DNA from: Tanypteryx hageni
Taxonomy: Eukaryota; Arthropoda; Insecta; Odonata; Petaluridae
Direction: 5' to 3'
DNA length: 64,000 nt
Assembly: GCA_028673005.1 (NCBI GenBank)
Contig: CM054116.1
Location: 74,178,838 to 74,242,837, forward strand
In this document: positions 11,480 to 22,130 of the stretch, in pieces
How positions within the stretch are numbered: position 1 is the first letter of the stretch
Layout: each line of letters opens with the position of its first letter
The notes under the pieces: model-generated
What the model saw: only the letters and a program-made list of their open reading frames with translations
Told to the model about the DNA's origin: nothing
Database searches by the model: none
Made by a program: the position numbers and the translations under genes

Positions 11480-13948
11480 GGAGGTGCTACCCCTTTTGCC
11501 TCCTCTCCGCTCTCGCTCTCTCTTCTTGCTCCCTATCTTCTTCTCTATTCCGCCTGATATCCGTATCGGCGTACCTCTCCATCTAATCTTATCGCATCTC
11601 TCTCTCTCTCTCCCTCGCTCTCTCCCTCTCTCTCTCTCGCTTAATATCTCCTCTTGTTTCACTTCCTTATTTTACCTTTCCGAAATCTTCCTGCTCCCTC
11701 CGTGTCGATTTTTTCTACGTTTTTAGGAAGTTGTCCCTTATCCCAATTTATTCTCTCCTTTTTTTTCCTGGTCTTATTTTTACGTCTCTTCCCTTCTCAC
11801 GTTCCGTTTCCTTATCAATTCCCACCATTTAGGCTCGATTTTATCGATGGAGAAGTTTCTAACGCGATCCCTTTTGTGTATCACCTCTCTTCTAATAACG
11901 TTTGATGAAATTCGTCGGAATGGTTAAGGAGGATTTCGGTTTATTCGAATTCCTTGTCGTGTAATGCTCGGTAATCCTTTTAAAGCCTTTATTTTGGCCG
12001 AGGGAATTTCTCAAGGAATATCCCAATGCTCTCTATTTCTTTTATGTGTTTTAGTATTAAAAGTTTCGATGTCGTGTAAATAACTCTAAGCACTTAAGAC
12101 TTTGTTCTGTGGAAATCTTTTATGTAGCTCTTTGCCTTTAAAACTTTGCTACGAATCGCTTAAAATCTTTAAGAACCCTCTTTTGCCTCGGCGTTGCACT
12201 TTACTAACAGTGCAGTAAAGTCGTAGCCGTAACAAAATCTTGTACCTTCTTTCCTGTTAAAGTTAAGCAGTAGATGTTTCTTCTTTGTGAGCAAAACTTA
12301 TTTTGCTGTATCGGATGTCTTGTTTTTTTCCGCGTCGCCGTGTTTTTTCGATTCGAACCAGTTCTACTTTTTCCATTTGTTTTGATTCTGCAGTTTCCTT
12401 TACCTGTTCTCTCCATTTCGCTCACCCTTTCCGTTCTACCGCCATGGTAATTTTTCCCTCATCCGCCCATGTATCTCATTCTCTCCTATTCCCAGCTTCC
12501 CTCATTCATCCCGACAGCGTGATCTTCCTAAGAGTTCTCGTCACGCCATTTCGTCCTTGTCTTTTTTTTAATATCCTCCCATCCTCGGCTTGTCTCAATT
12601 TTAGCATCTCTTCTCTTTTTCTCGTAAATTCTCTTCCTCGCCCTCCGCCTTCTCTTACTCTCTTATCTCTCTCGACCCCTGCTTGACGTTTCTCGTTCCC
12701 TGCATTTTATCTCTTTTATGCGCCTCGTATTATCTGGACCGTCTGTTATTCTCCTGCCTCCTTAATTTCTACCCTCCTTTCTTTCTCTCTTTACCTTTAT
12801 GCAATCTCAAATGGCCGCGAGAGGTTGCATTGCATCAGGTTCTTAAGATATTTTTACGATAGGTTGTTCTGCGGATTCGTCTGTTTGAGACATTCACGTT
12901 GCCCGTTTCGTCTCTGTTTTGTCACATGTCTGTCATTTTTGGTGAATCGTAGTTCCCTAGAACTAAGACGACAGTATTTATGGAAACAATGGTTTCTTTA
13001 ATCCTCGGCTTATTCGTTACCTTCTGTCGTATGCTGAATTTTGGAACTTGGTGGAAAACACGGCAAAGAATCCCTCCATAGCTGTAAGTTGTGATGTGGG
13101 ATACAAAAATATTTTTTTTTTGGCGATTGGGTAAAAGCAGTCGAAAAAAAATGGTTGTGAGGAAAAGGAGAAAGAAATGACAAATAATTTCAAATTACCG
13201 AAGGTAATCCCCGTCTGGTTGTCGATATGTTGAACAAACAGATGCGTTTTGATATTTTTATAACTTTCGACCGCTGTAGAGACCTATTTTTTTATTTTAA
13301 ACGAAATGTGAATTTTTTGACCAATCTAATTATGAGACAGTAAAAGGAGCTGAGATCTAAGTCAACCATTAGAATGCCATTTGCGATTGTTTAAGAATGA
13401 TGCATGTTAGGGAACCAGTTTGTGCTGCTGTTACTCATTTTCCTCGATGCTAATTCTGGATGAAGAAACAAAGCTGGTTGTCGAATTTTTTTTAGTCACC
13501 AAACTGTGTTAAAGTAATTAATTTGCCAAAGGTTTTTACTCAAAATATTGGCGAAAATTGTCATGTGCACCTCTCTATTTTTCCAGCCATTTTCTTCCAA
13601 TCCCTATAATTGTGACCCCTGCGGTTTGCATTGTTGTTAATTGTTTTTCACATCGGATATTTTTATCCTTAATGTTCTAATTCATGAAAAAAAATTCTCA
13701 ATCAGTATTTTTCGTTTCAATTGCATTAAAATCACTAACGTACACAACTTTCAAAGTTTTCATTAAGACGATTTGTAATTTTATGCTAATAATATTATGA
13801 AAAAATGATACTAATGCTTTTATTCATCTCATTCTGACATATTTATCATGATGACGCCAATTTATTACATCTTGTTACGTTTGCTATATTAAGAATGTAG
13901 ATATCGCTGTTATTTCGCTGTGTTAGTCTATTAGTTGTGACTCCTTTC
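11480..13948. other. CT-rich DNA grading into AT-rich non-coding DNA
   Basis: Positions 11480-11830 and 12400-12790 are pyrimidine-rich, with a (CT)n tract at about 11600-11640. The intervening and following DNA is AT-rich. The 127-codon frame at 12303-12686 is Ser/Phe/Leu-rich low complexity. No exon, RNA gene or transposon was recognised. Confidence 0.5.
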
Positions 13949-14027
13949 TTAACGCTTATTTAGGCGAGCCAACATTGATAACACATTAGTGAGCGCGTGG
14001 GGTCACTGTGTCCCCTATTTATTATGT

Positions 14028-14970
14028 ACTAGCTGAAACGCCCGGCTTCGCTCGGGAAAGAGAGTTCTTTTAAGTAGCAAACAATTTTTATTGCTCGGGG
14101 CCCCGCGCTGTCGCAAGCGATGTTTACCTTAACATTTACTATATTATGTATTGTATTGTAAAGTTTTACCATTAATATAATGACGCACATATTCACATGG
14201 ATAGATGCACCGAAGCCTTTAAAGCAGCAATAAAATTGTGGATTATGTCAATACTGCTAGCCAAAACGTCAACAATAAACAACATTTTGGTTACCGAACA
14301 AATGTAAGTAGATTTATCGATTTACGTTGCGATAAATCTTTCAATGTTAATGGTAAAATATAACAATGTTATAATGTTCCTTAAAAATCATTTAACTCAC
14401 TTAAAAATTATTCATAGACTATATTTAGGGAAGAATCCATTTGTACCCTTTATCTTGGCGTTGGCTAATCTTCCTCTGCGGCAGGCCATGGCATGGATTT
14501 TCCTTGCATTAATCTTTACGTAATAATATGAAGAGGGCAACAATTAAGAAATTTAGCTTTGTTCCCGCCTGGAAAATGTTAATAAATTTTGCGCTTAAAG
14601 GATAATTTTGAGCGATTTAACATGTAATACGGCAAAACATGAACAGAATTAAGATATTCAGTCTTTCCTGCGTAAAATAAGCCATTTCCGGTGATCGCAA
14701 GTTTATATTTTGGTATATTTATATCCACATCATTGAAGGGCAGCATAGCATTTTGGGGCTTTACACCATTTCCCGTGCTTTCTTATGGAAATAGTATTTT
14801 GTTGACTCCATGGGGTATAAGAGGCCCCACGGTCTGCAAACCTAGACCAAGTTCTTCCTTTGGTTCATAGGATGGCCCATGAAACTTTTGAATTTGATAG
14901 CTTCAACGGTGTAAAAACGCATAAAGAACAAACATACATACACACACACTAAAATATTTATAAGATTTAG
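14028..14970 (+). mobile_element. RTE-like non-autonomous retroelement insertion
   Basis: The start (CTAGCTGAAACGCCCGGCTTCGCTCGGG region) and the end, with ACAAACATACATACACACACAC followed by ATTTATAAGATT, match a pattern I associate with RTE-type and related retroelements widespread in arthropods. The stretch before the tail resembles the usual RTE 3' region. No reverse transcriptase frame is present, so it is either a short derivative or a truncated 3' part. It lies between the left piggyBac terminus and the transposase. A target duplication was not clear and the limits are approximate. Confidence 0.5.
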
Positions 14971-15135
14971 TTTTTTATGTTTTAATTGGTTTTATTATTT
15001 TCCTCGAATAAGGATTTAGATGCAATATTAGTAAATATGTACTAAAAACAAAATTATTCCTAAATAATAGAAATAAAATGGTTTATTGAATGAATTGAAA
15101 ATATTGATGAAAATGAAAATATTTATACATAGCAC

Positions 15136-16599
15136 TTAGTCACTGTCACAGTTATTACATTTGGCGTACATGTGTTCCATACTAACAAATAATTTGCACT
15201 CTTTGCACTTTGTAAACTGTTTTTGGCCTTTTGACCCCGGGCAAATATTTCACCTACCTCTTGTAGACCCTTCTGCTTGAGGTTGTTAAGTCGCAGGTGT
15301 TCTCTCGGCGCCAGTGTGAATCCAGATCCTTTTCCGTAAGTTTTTATAGCTGTTAAGAGCTCCCAGACTTGGTTTTTCCGTGGTTTATCACGAGATCCGC
15401 GGCTAACTGCTTCAAAAGTTGTCTTCTGCTCAGAACATTGTCAGCTGTAGAATTATTCTAATTATAAACAACTGATGCGTTGATGCCCGCCACGTTTAAA
15501 AAGTGGAAAAAATATCGCCAATGCCCATCTTTTTGTCCCCCTACCTTCATTATAATTTCCTCACAACTGATCATTCGTATCCACACCCACTTTTGTACCA
15601 TTGTGGAAGTTTATGATTTCAGATTTACCGTCAAACTATCAACCATCGTCAAGATAAATGCTTTATAATAGAATCACGGATTTACCTTTCTTCTGGACAT
15701 GCGATATTATTGTTACGCCCTCTGTGAAAACAAACATACTACTGTGGAGTTCCCTTCTTCTATTTGAAAGGAATCTCATTCTTATTTTTTCGTAATACCC
15801 CCACAAGTATCAGTTGCTATTCAGATAAGAAAGATTTCGCGAGGGGGATACTTGTATAACAGTGGTAACAGTTCTTTTGGTTCCTTTGATAAGAGAAATT
15901 TAACGCTTCGCTATTTCGTCTGGTTTGTTAGATGCCTTATAAGGTCCTTCTTGTTGTTGGTGCCGCCATATACCTCGAAAGAAAGTAGTTAGTAGATTTT
16001 ATTATCAACCATTGCAATCACCTTTATGCCATACTTCTTGTGTTTATTCAGTCATTGCAGTCATATAAAAATAAAGAAAGCCTCTGACAGTTCTAGCATG
16101 TTTAGCAGCATTTCTTACTCCTGGAAAGACCATGATATTGTTATCCCGCCTTGTTCTTACATTTCGTGTACAGTCAAACTCCGATTTAGCGCCATCGTTT
16201 TTCCATCGCTGACATTGGCGTCAAAGCGGTAGTGGCGGTAAATCGAGGTATATGCTTGCTCTATGTAATCATAAGATGGAAGTTCTGTTCACAACTATTC
16301 ATGTGCGATATTTTGGGCGTGGTACGATACATATAGGGGGGGCGCTAAATCGGCGTTTGACTGTATTTGCCTTTGTTTTCCATTTTCTTGTTTTTACTAA
16401 ATAGTAAATTAGCATCGAATTATAAATCTTGTTCTTCGCCATCAGTACCTGCACCAATTTCAGAACAACTGTCGTAATTACTACATATTTCATAATCTGC
16501 TGCATGGGCATCACTTTTCCATCCAACATCCCCTTCTTCTTCATCTGGATCACGCGTTCCAGGCATTAGTTGTTTCAAAAATCCGTCGTCTATGTCCAT
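15136..16599 (-). pseudogene. piggyBac-like transposase pseudogene (PGBD family)
   Basis: Fragments in family order on the minus strand show a dead piggyBac transposase. An acidic N-terminus starts MDIDDGFLKQL (16599 downward). After the MITE come RTRRDNNIMVFPGV, then YGIKVIAMVDNKIY and EVYGGTNN from the DDE domain, TSIPLAKSFL, GVLRKNKNEIP, and GVDTNDQL followed by an RTKRW-like block (here GTKRW). The Cys-rich end is KCKECKLFVSMEH...CNNCD, with the stop at 15136-15138. Frames change repeatedly, stop codons interrupt, and a central part between the NNIMVFPG and YGIK blocks is missing, including the region that normally carries the first catalytic aspartates. The protein would have cut and pasted DNA at TTAA sites in the nucleus. 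It cannot be functional. Confidence 0.9.
16171..16363. mobile_element. 193-bp pogo/Tc1-type MITE, copy 1
   Basis: The ends CAGTCAAACTCCGATTTAGC and its inverted partner (CAGTCAAACGCCGATTTAGC when reverse-complemented) match except at one position. TA flanks both sides (16169-16170 and 16364-16365). There is no coding capacity. It interrupts the piggyBac transposase frame between a KWKTKAN block and the RTRRDNN block, so it inserted later. A second copy is at 49328-49514. Confidence 0.9.
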
Positions 16600-17080
16600 C
16601 CTAAAAAACAAGTAGGATTTGCAATGCAAATCAAATTTTAGCTGTTATGTATACCTACAAAATCGTACTAATTGTATACTACTAAATACAAAAAATAGAA
16701 AAATAATACAATTTATTATTTAACTCACTTTAGTAAGCAATGTAAGCTGGAAACAACTCGATAAATGTCTCTTCATAGAAGGCCATCAAGCGATTTTCAC
16801 TGTTTTCAGAGTAACGTAAGCATGCGCGTGGGGTCAGTATCAGTACAACTGTGTAGCACTAGTAGGCGCGTGGGGTCAGGGTTCTTCTCTGTACAGAGCG
16901 CACCCTCTCGAGCACGGACCAAACTAATACTGAATTCTTACCTATGGGATGGGGGATGAAGGCAGAGAGGGGGTTTAAACCACGTGGTTCCCGTCTATGT
17001 TAAATGAACAAAATGAAAATGTCTGGGGTCATATTGACCCCACTCGACTTACCAAGAGTTAAAACATGATTCTATTAGGG

Positions 17081-17532
17081 CAGGGTTGGCCAACCGGTGT
17101 CTTCGGAGCCGTATGTGGCTCATGGAAACTTTGGCTGCATTTCATGCACCATAATCATTCCATTATAACGCGCTCCCAGATGTACACGCGTGAAATCTTA
17201 AAATTGTTTTATCTCCCCGTATATAGATTTTTTAGCTTAAAATTAACGTATCCCGTCACTCCGTTTATGGATAAAGGATGGGAGAGGCAGTTGGAATCGT
17301 GGTATCCCATTCCGATTTTACGTAAATAATCTGACATTTCAGTTATAATGTATAAAAATCTCCACGGTAGTGGGTATAGATGTAATATCGCTTACTTTGA
17401 GCTGCCACAGCAGCTACATTCTGTGTAAAATATATTTTATCAGCTCATTACATGTTGCTGTGGCTCTTCAGTGATGTTCATTGTATTGCGGCTTCCGCTC
17501 AGGCCCACCACCAGGCTCCAGGGCCACCCCTG
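17081..17532. mobile_element. hAT-family non-autonomous element (452 bp)
   Basis: It begins CAGGGTTGGCCAACC and ends GGGCCACCCCTG, which gives imperfect terminal inverted repeats (CAGGGTTGGCC against CAGGGGTGGCC). The flanks are 8-bp direct repeats, TATTAGGG (17073-17080) and CATTAGGG (17533-17540), differing at one base; 8 bp is the hAT duplication length. Near the ends, GAGCCGTATGTGGCTC and GCTGTGGCTCTTC are typical of hAT MITEs. No transposase is encoded. It lies 18 bp beyond the piggyBac right end. Confidence 0.85.
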
Positions 17533-17544
17533 CATTAGGGGATG

Positions 17545-18118
17545 CCAGCAGACATTAGAATATTGATCACGATGTGTATTTCAATATTTATCTCTCTTTT
17601 GTCTGAGCACTTAAGCATATATTAAGGTCTGTTATCTTCACCATAGGTTTTTCCGCGCGGTCGATTTTCAGCGCCGAGACCAATTCAAATCGGCCCGGCT
17701 AATATCCGGCAATTTCAATAGATTACGCAAGTTCGCCTATCTAAATGAGTCAAACCCAGGGATGGAGATGAAATATTTGAGAATTTTATGCCGGTTTATC
17801 TTCCCACACAATCGTTCCATATCATCCGACGCTTATTGAGTAATAAAGTTTCGCCATTGTTTAAACTCTGTTTGCCTTTCGTCCCAACTTTTCGTCACTT
17901 TTTTTTGGCCTTCCTCGTTCGGCTCTTATGCCTACCTCCTTCAGTTTCCATCATCCAATCTCCCTTCTTTTTTCCCTTGTTGCCAATCCACTCCCATCAT
18001 GAGAAGATTCAATTTCGTCGGTCGGGCCATCCCTCCTAGTTTTCCTCGTCCCTTTTCCTATACTTAAGTCCCTTTCCTACCCCCCGCCCGTTCCCGCCTC
18101 CCTCAGTCTGTCCCCTCC
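17545..18118. other. Unassigned DNA, CT-rich toward its end
   Basis: Ordinary sequence to about 17900, then pyrimidine-rich DNA. No gene or repeat family was recognised. Confidence 0.5.
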
Positions 18119-18142
18119 CCCCCCCCCCACACACACACACAC
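18119..18142. repeat. Poly-C followed by (AC)n
   Basis: A run of C is directly followed by a (CA)n tract of about 14 bp. It is a simple repeat at the end of a CT-rich block. Confidence 0.75.
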
Positions 18143-18310
18143 CTCATCTCACATAAACCTAACTCCTATTCTTCCGTTCACCGTCTTCAGGGGATCACTT
18201 TGTCGGAAGAAGACAGTCCATTGGCCGATCTCCAAGGATGCTTAAGTTCCAATCTGGTCCAGGAATGCGCGGCTCGTGTCCCTCTTTGTCTCCTCTTCAT
18301 CTCTCGCTCA

Positions 18311-18318
18311 CTCTCACA

Positions 18319-18354
<36 letters not shown>
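18311..18354. repeat. (CT)n/(CA)n microsatellite, hAT target
   Basis: A CT tract passes into a (CA)n tract that is the insertion point of the hAT element beginning at 18355. CA repeats resume on its far side at 19186, so the element split an existing microsatellite. Confidence 0.75.
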
Positions 18355-18357
<3 letters not shown>

Positions 18358-19185
18358 TGCCGGATGAAGAGACCCATGGGCCCCACGCAAATAGTAAATT
18401 TAACGGAAATTTCAGGAAATTAAGCAATAAACGTATTTTATCCTAATTTTAACTCAAAATTACAAATCATGAAACAATGTACAAATTTTTCAAATAAGAA
18501 AACTTTTCTTGTTTTATATAGTGTATAGTTAATCAATTATTTCATCTACACCTAATTCTTCAACAATGTCTGCCGCATATGCTATATCCTAGATACGGGA
18601 CTGCTTATTCCTACTATACCCTGTAGGCGGTCTTACACAAAATGGATTACTTGGAATCAGGAGTGGCCCGAGGAATTTTGGTGCCCTAGGCGAGATAGAA
18701 CTCCAGCGCCCTCCCTCCGTTAATGTTTGTTGAGATATTTACAAAGTACATGTTAATTTATTCATCGTTCTGCAACAATTTTTGATAATGAAAAATTAAA
18801 AGGAATGCCATCAAGTTTCTATCCTGTTCCTCGATATAAATTGGTATCCAATATTCACTTGCAAGTAATGCATAGATAAATGATCGGGATAGCGCCCCCA
18901 AAACCATGGTGTCCCGGGCAGTCGACCAGCTCGCCCGTAGCTCGGGCCTGCCCTGCTTGGAATTATTAATAAAGAAAGAGCGTTTTGCTAAGAAAAGCGT
19001 GGATTGTTATACAGGAAATCAAATGGAGACACGTAACAGATTATTGTAAGATTTGTGATTAGTGCGGCAACACTTGGAAAGGGTGTCTGGAAGATGAGAC
19101 GAGATAGGGTTGGCCCAGTGTGGGCCTCCTTGCCCTCTGGGCCACACTCACTTGCGTGTTTTGCGTACCACTTAATCCGGCCCTG
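18355..19185. mobile_element. hAT-family element (831 bp) in a (CA)n repeat
   Basis: The left end CAGTGCCGGATGAAG and the right end, reverse-complemented CAGGGCCGGATTAAG, are matching inverted repeats with two differences. Both flanks are CACACACA (18347-18354 and 19186-19193), consistent with an 8-bp duplication inside a microsatellite. No transposase frame remains. A smaller hAT (18658-18955) is nested within it, so the original was about 525 bp. The (CA)n target makes the duplication itself less informative; the inverted ends carry the call. Confidence 0.8.
18658..18955. mobile_element. Nested hAT-family MITE (298 bp)
   Basis: It begins CAGGAGTGGCCCGAGG and ends CTCGGGCCTGCCCTG, giving imperfect inverted termini. 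The 8-bp flanks are identical: CTTGGAAT at 18650-18657 and 18956-18963. GGTGCCCTAGGCGAG near the left end and GGTGTCCCGGGCAG near the right are sub-terminal inverted motifs. The perfect duplication shows it inserted into the 831-bp hAT after that element arrived. Confidence 0.9.
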
Positions 19186-19194
19186 CACACACAC

Positions 19195-19760
19195 ACTCCT
19201 CTTCTATATTTCTCGCTATATCTATATTGGAAAAAAGGTTTGCCCCTCTGGCTTTCTCGAATAAGCAATAAAATGCTAGACGAGAACGGGACGGCCTGTA
19301 ATATATTTATATACCGGAACGGATTTTTTTTGTTGGTTCTGTTCTGTCAGCCTGGAGATTATGCAACCAAAACTTCGTCGGCCTCGGAGATTTTCCTCCT
19401 TTTAGTCTCGTGTTTTTGTCACGCGACTCCCATGCATTATTAATAAAGTCGACGATTAAGTCATTTGTTTCGCGTAGTCCCTCGTATCAAGCGGGTTCAG
19501 GGCGCGTCACTTTTCGAGCGAAAGCGTCTAATTCTCTCTGGCCGATAGCACAGTTTAGGTTACACCGTGAGTGCTACATTCGCTAACTGGTTGAGTTTCT
19601 GAGATTTATATTGCTCGAGGCATTTTCATTCGTGTGTTTTGAGGAAAATGTTGAAAATACGCCTCGATTTTGTAATATGGTATTTATCGAATGTGGATTA
19701 ATCGAGTTGACGTTATTGCTGAAATCAAGTTGAATGTTTCTCCAATAGGCATAAAAAGAT
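19195..19760. other. Unassigned non-coding DNA
   Basis: Ordinary sequence with short frames (up to 107 codons starting within the hAT). No domain, RNA gene or repeat was recognised. Confidence 0.5.
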
Positions 19761-19761
19761 T

Positions 19762-19833
19762 GGAGAAAGCAGATGGGCATTTCGACTATAAAGCAGCCAT
19801 CATCAGTGGTGGTTCGCCGGTTTAGATTCTACT
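19762..19833 (-). repeat. Hammerhead-like repeat (copy B)
   Basis: On the minus strand the core CTGATGA (19806-19800) is followed by T, a possible 4-bp helix GGCT/AGTC with loop GCTTTAT, then GAAA and TGCCCATC. The last part could give the very short helix III (A-U, U-A) and an AUC cleavage triplet, as in the minimal type I hammerheads described for Penelope-like elements. One extra U lies between the core and helix II, and helix I is weak, so activity is doubtful. The flanking sequence aligns with copy A at 3672-3747, showing a dispersed repeat. Confidence 0.5.
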
Positions 19834-19839
19834 ATCGGT

Positions 19840-22130
19840 GAATCGATACTGATAGACGGATTCTTGGTTGCCAAATTACGCATTTGGTTTTCCCAAACGT
19901 TTCATGCCTAATGGAGACTCACAATTTTTCAATTTTTAATGTTATACTATACGTTATATTCAAATTAACGGTCACCGCGTAAATATAGTTGAATTTTTAC
20001 AATAATTTCATCTTAAAATACCGCCATATTCTTCCGCAGGCGACCACGTGAATAGTTCCATCGTATACCGCGTTGGAATATGTTAAATTGGAAATACCGG
20101 TCCGGAAATTCTGTTTTCGCATAGTAGCTTCATTCTCGAATAATTTGGCATCTCGATGTACATGGCAAGTCAAAGTAAACATTTATTTCGAATAAAAGTA
20201 AATTATCGAGCGTCTCGATAATTCAGAAGTTAGACTGGTTCCGCCAGCTATTTATGAAACGCGTTGGGGATTCTTGGAGCTGCTTTATGACACGTCGTCT
20301 CGCACGGTCTGCGCGGCGCGATAAAAGATTAAACATAACCATCGCGTGTAAGATGGGACACTTGGAATATCGCCGCATCTCAAAACTCTTCGCAGCGAAA
20401 ATTCGATAAATTCTCCGTTATCTTTTCCCGAGTGGTTTTTGTTATTCCACTCACGGGCCAAAGTTTCCGTCCTATGCCACCGTATCGGCTCAAAACGGAA
20501 GAAAAGCTTCCCGCACTATGCGCTTCTGCATCACGCTTCCTTTTCGTTCCCTCCAGCCAACCCCCTTTGCCTCTCCCCATCACGCCCTACCCCCTTTGAC
20601 TTCCAACCCCTTCTTCCATCCGCCACGTCTGGCCCTGTTCAGCCGCAGCCTAATCAATGGCGAATTCTCGTATGGAAAATCCGATTCACGCCCTCTCTCT
20701 GTCTCACACACGCACGATTTTTTCTCCCTCACGACCGCATACTTACTTCACTTATACTATCGTCTCGTGGATGGATCTCACACTTATTTTTTTGCGGGGT
20801 AAAACCTCTTCTTATTCTCTCCCTCGTTCATTCGCTTCTCTTTCCACGCCTCTTTTTTTATATTCCCCCACTCTAAAATCCCAATCTCGTTCGTCCTCCC
20901 ATTCGCTTTCCCCCGTGGATATCTCCTAAACCGTCGATCCGACCGACTCCATGAAGAATCCTATCTCCTCCCCTTCCCTCTCTCTTTCGAATGGGAGTAA
21001 AAAATTCTATCTGGTGTGCCCACCTAGTCATTCCGATTCTCATCTTCATCTGCTTCCTATTCCAGGGACGGTTCGATCGCTTGCTTTTTTCCCCTCGTCC
21101 TCGTCGTTTTTTTTTAATTTCCGCGCTGTAGGTGTGCGTATTTCTTCCCCCACCTCCTCCCGGTGCGGAGGGATGTCCCATTCTCTTTTATTTTTATATG
21201 GACACACGTTCGCTCTCGGTTTATTTTTTTTCCTTTTTTCACGTCTCTTATGCATCATATATCACCGTGTGCCTGTCGCTCGAGTACGCATTCGAAAATA
21301 CGTCTCACTCGATCCGCGCTTCTCCTTTGTCATTTATCTTAATGAGACTAGAGGAAGAGCCTCGCGGAGGCGTTCGCTGTCTGCTTCTCACGACCGGGAT
21401 ACTCCTACCCTCCTTTTTTCCGACGCTTTATGTCTTCCATATCGTGTTTACATCTCGAGGATCTTTCGCAGTGCCTAGCGGAATGTTACGTTCGACTTGA
21501 AAGCGATATGGAGACGGAAGAAAGCTGCTGTGAAATATCTGGCGCTGTTTGTTTTCTGTCTGTGATTGAGGCCGTTTCCATTTCGAGCTCTTCCCGTGTC
21601 TTAACATGGTCGCCCAAGTGTCACGTGATTATTGTTGATAGGGCATGCTTTTGTTTACTTGACCAGCCTGCCGTATTCTTCGAAATGATCCAACTAAAGA
21701 TTACGTGAGATTATTTTTAATCGATTTATTACGTGATAATGCTTTGCGCTCGGCGATTTCTGAGTATACCAGTGACAGTGGTATTGATATTGATATAATA
21801 CCTGCCCTCAATTGTATCTGCGACGTTGTTTCTTTCAACTTTCATTCTCGGTTATAACATGAGTTTTGCCTCTAATACTAGAGAAAAAGGACGGGGGGAT
21901 TAAATCAATTGCGAGTGGTATTCATTCCGGCATAATAAAATCCGTAAAAGTTTAAAAACCGATACCTTAAGTAGTTATCGATTTCCGTTGATCTCGGATA
22001 GTCCAGCAAGAAAAACTACAAGTAACACGTTACTTAACGCTCGATTACATTTTCTCAGTAAGCGGTCTCGGATTCATCGATTTGAGTGGATTTTCGTGAG
22101 GATATTCATTTCTTAAACCCCTTTTTCCTC
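19840..22130. other. Unassigned non-coding DNA
   Basis: Up to 20400 the DNA is AT-rich. From 20400 to 21480 it is pyrimidine-rich with Ser/Phe/Leu-rich spurious frames (up to 175 codons). After that it is AT-rich again. No exon, RNA or transposon was recognised. Confidence 0.5.

Larger units (their letters stand above)
9730..11480. promoter_or_regulatory. GC/CpG-rich, promoter-like block
   Basis: This is the most GC- and CpG-rich part of the first half of the window, with many CGTCG, GCGGCG and CCGCC groups mixed with CT/GA simple sequence. It contains a (CTCA)n/(CTCG)n tract (10852-10902) and G-rich runs able to form quadruplexes. Long open frames on both strands (up to 256 codons, 10816-11586) mirror each other and are low-complexity Ser/Pro/Arg-rich, so I do not call them genes. 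Such blocks often hold promoters or first exons, but no start site can be fixed from sequence alone. Confidence 0.35.
13949..17062 (-). mobile_element. piggyBac-like transposon, inactive, with nested insertions
   Basis: TTAA stands at both ends (13949-13952 and 17059-17062), the target that piggyBac elements duplicate. The ends inside it are inverted repeats: the left reads TTAACGCTTATTTAGGCGAG and the right, reverse-complemented, reads TTAACTCTTGGTAAGTCGAG, matching at 15 of 20 positions. Sub-terminal GCGCGTGGGGTCA motifs occur near the left end (about 13992) and twice near the right (about 16826 and 16865). Between them lies a degenerate minus-strand piggyBac transposase. An RTE-like retroelement sits near the left end and a 193-bp MITE sits in the transposase frame, so the element was hit at least twice after arrival. 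Confidence 0.85.

Noticed and set aside
10816..11586. 256-codon plus-strand frame and its long minus-strand counterparts
   Set aside because: Ser/Pro/Arg/Leu low complexity from CT/CG simple sequence; equally long frames occur on the opposite strand.
16028..16050. mir-1-like antisense string (CCATACTTCTTG)
   Set aside because: Only the first 11 bases agree, and the stretch is explained as piggyBac transposase code.
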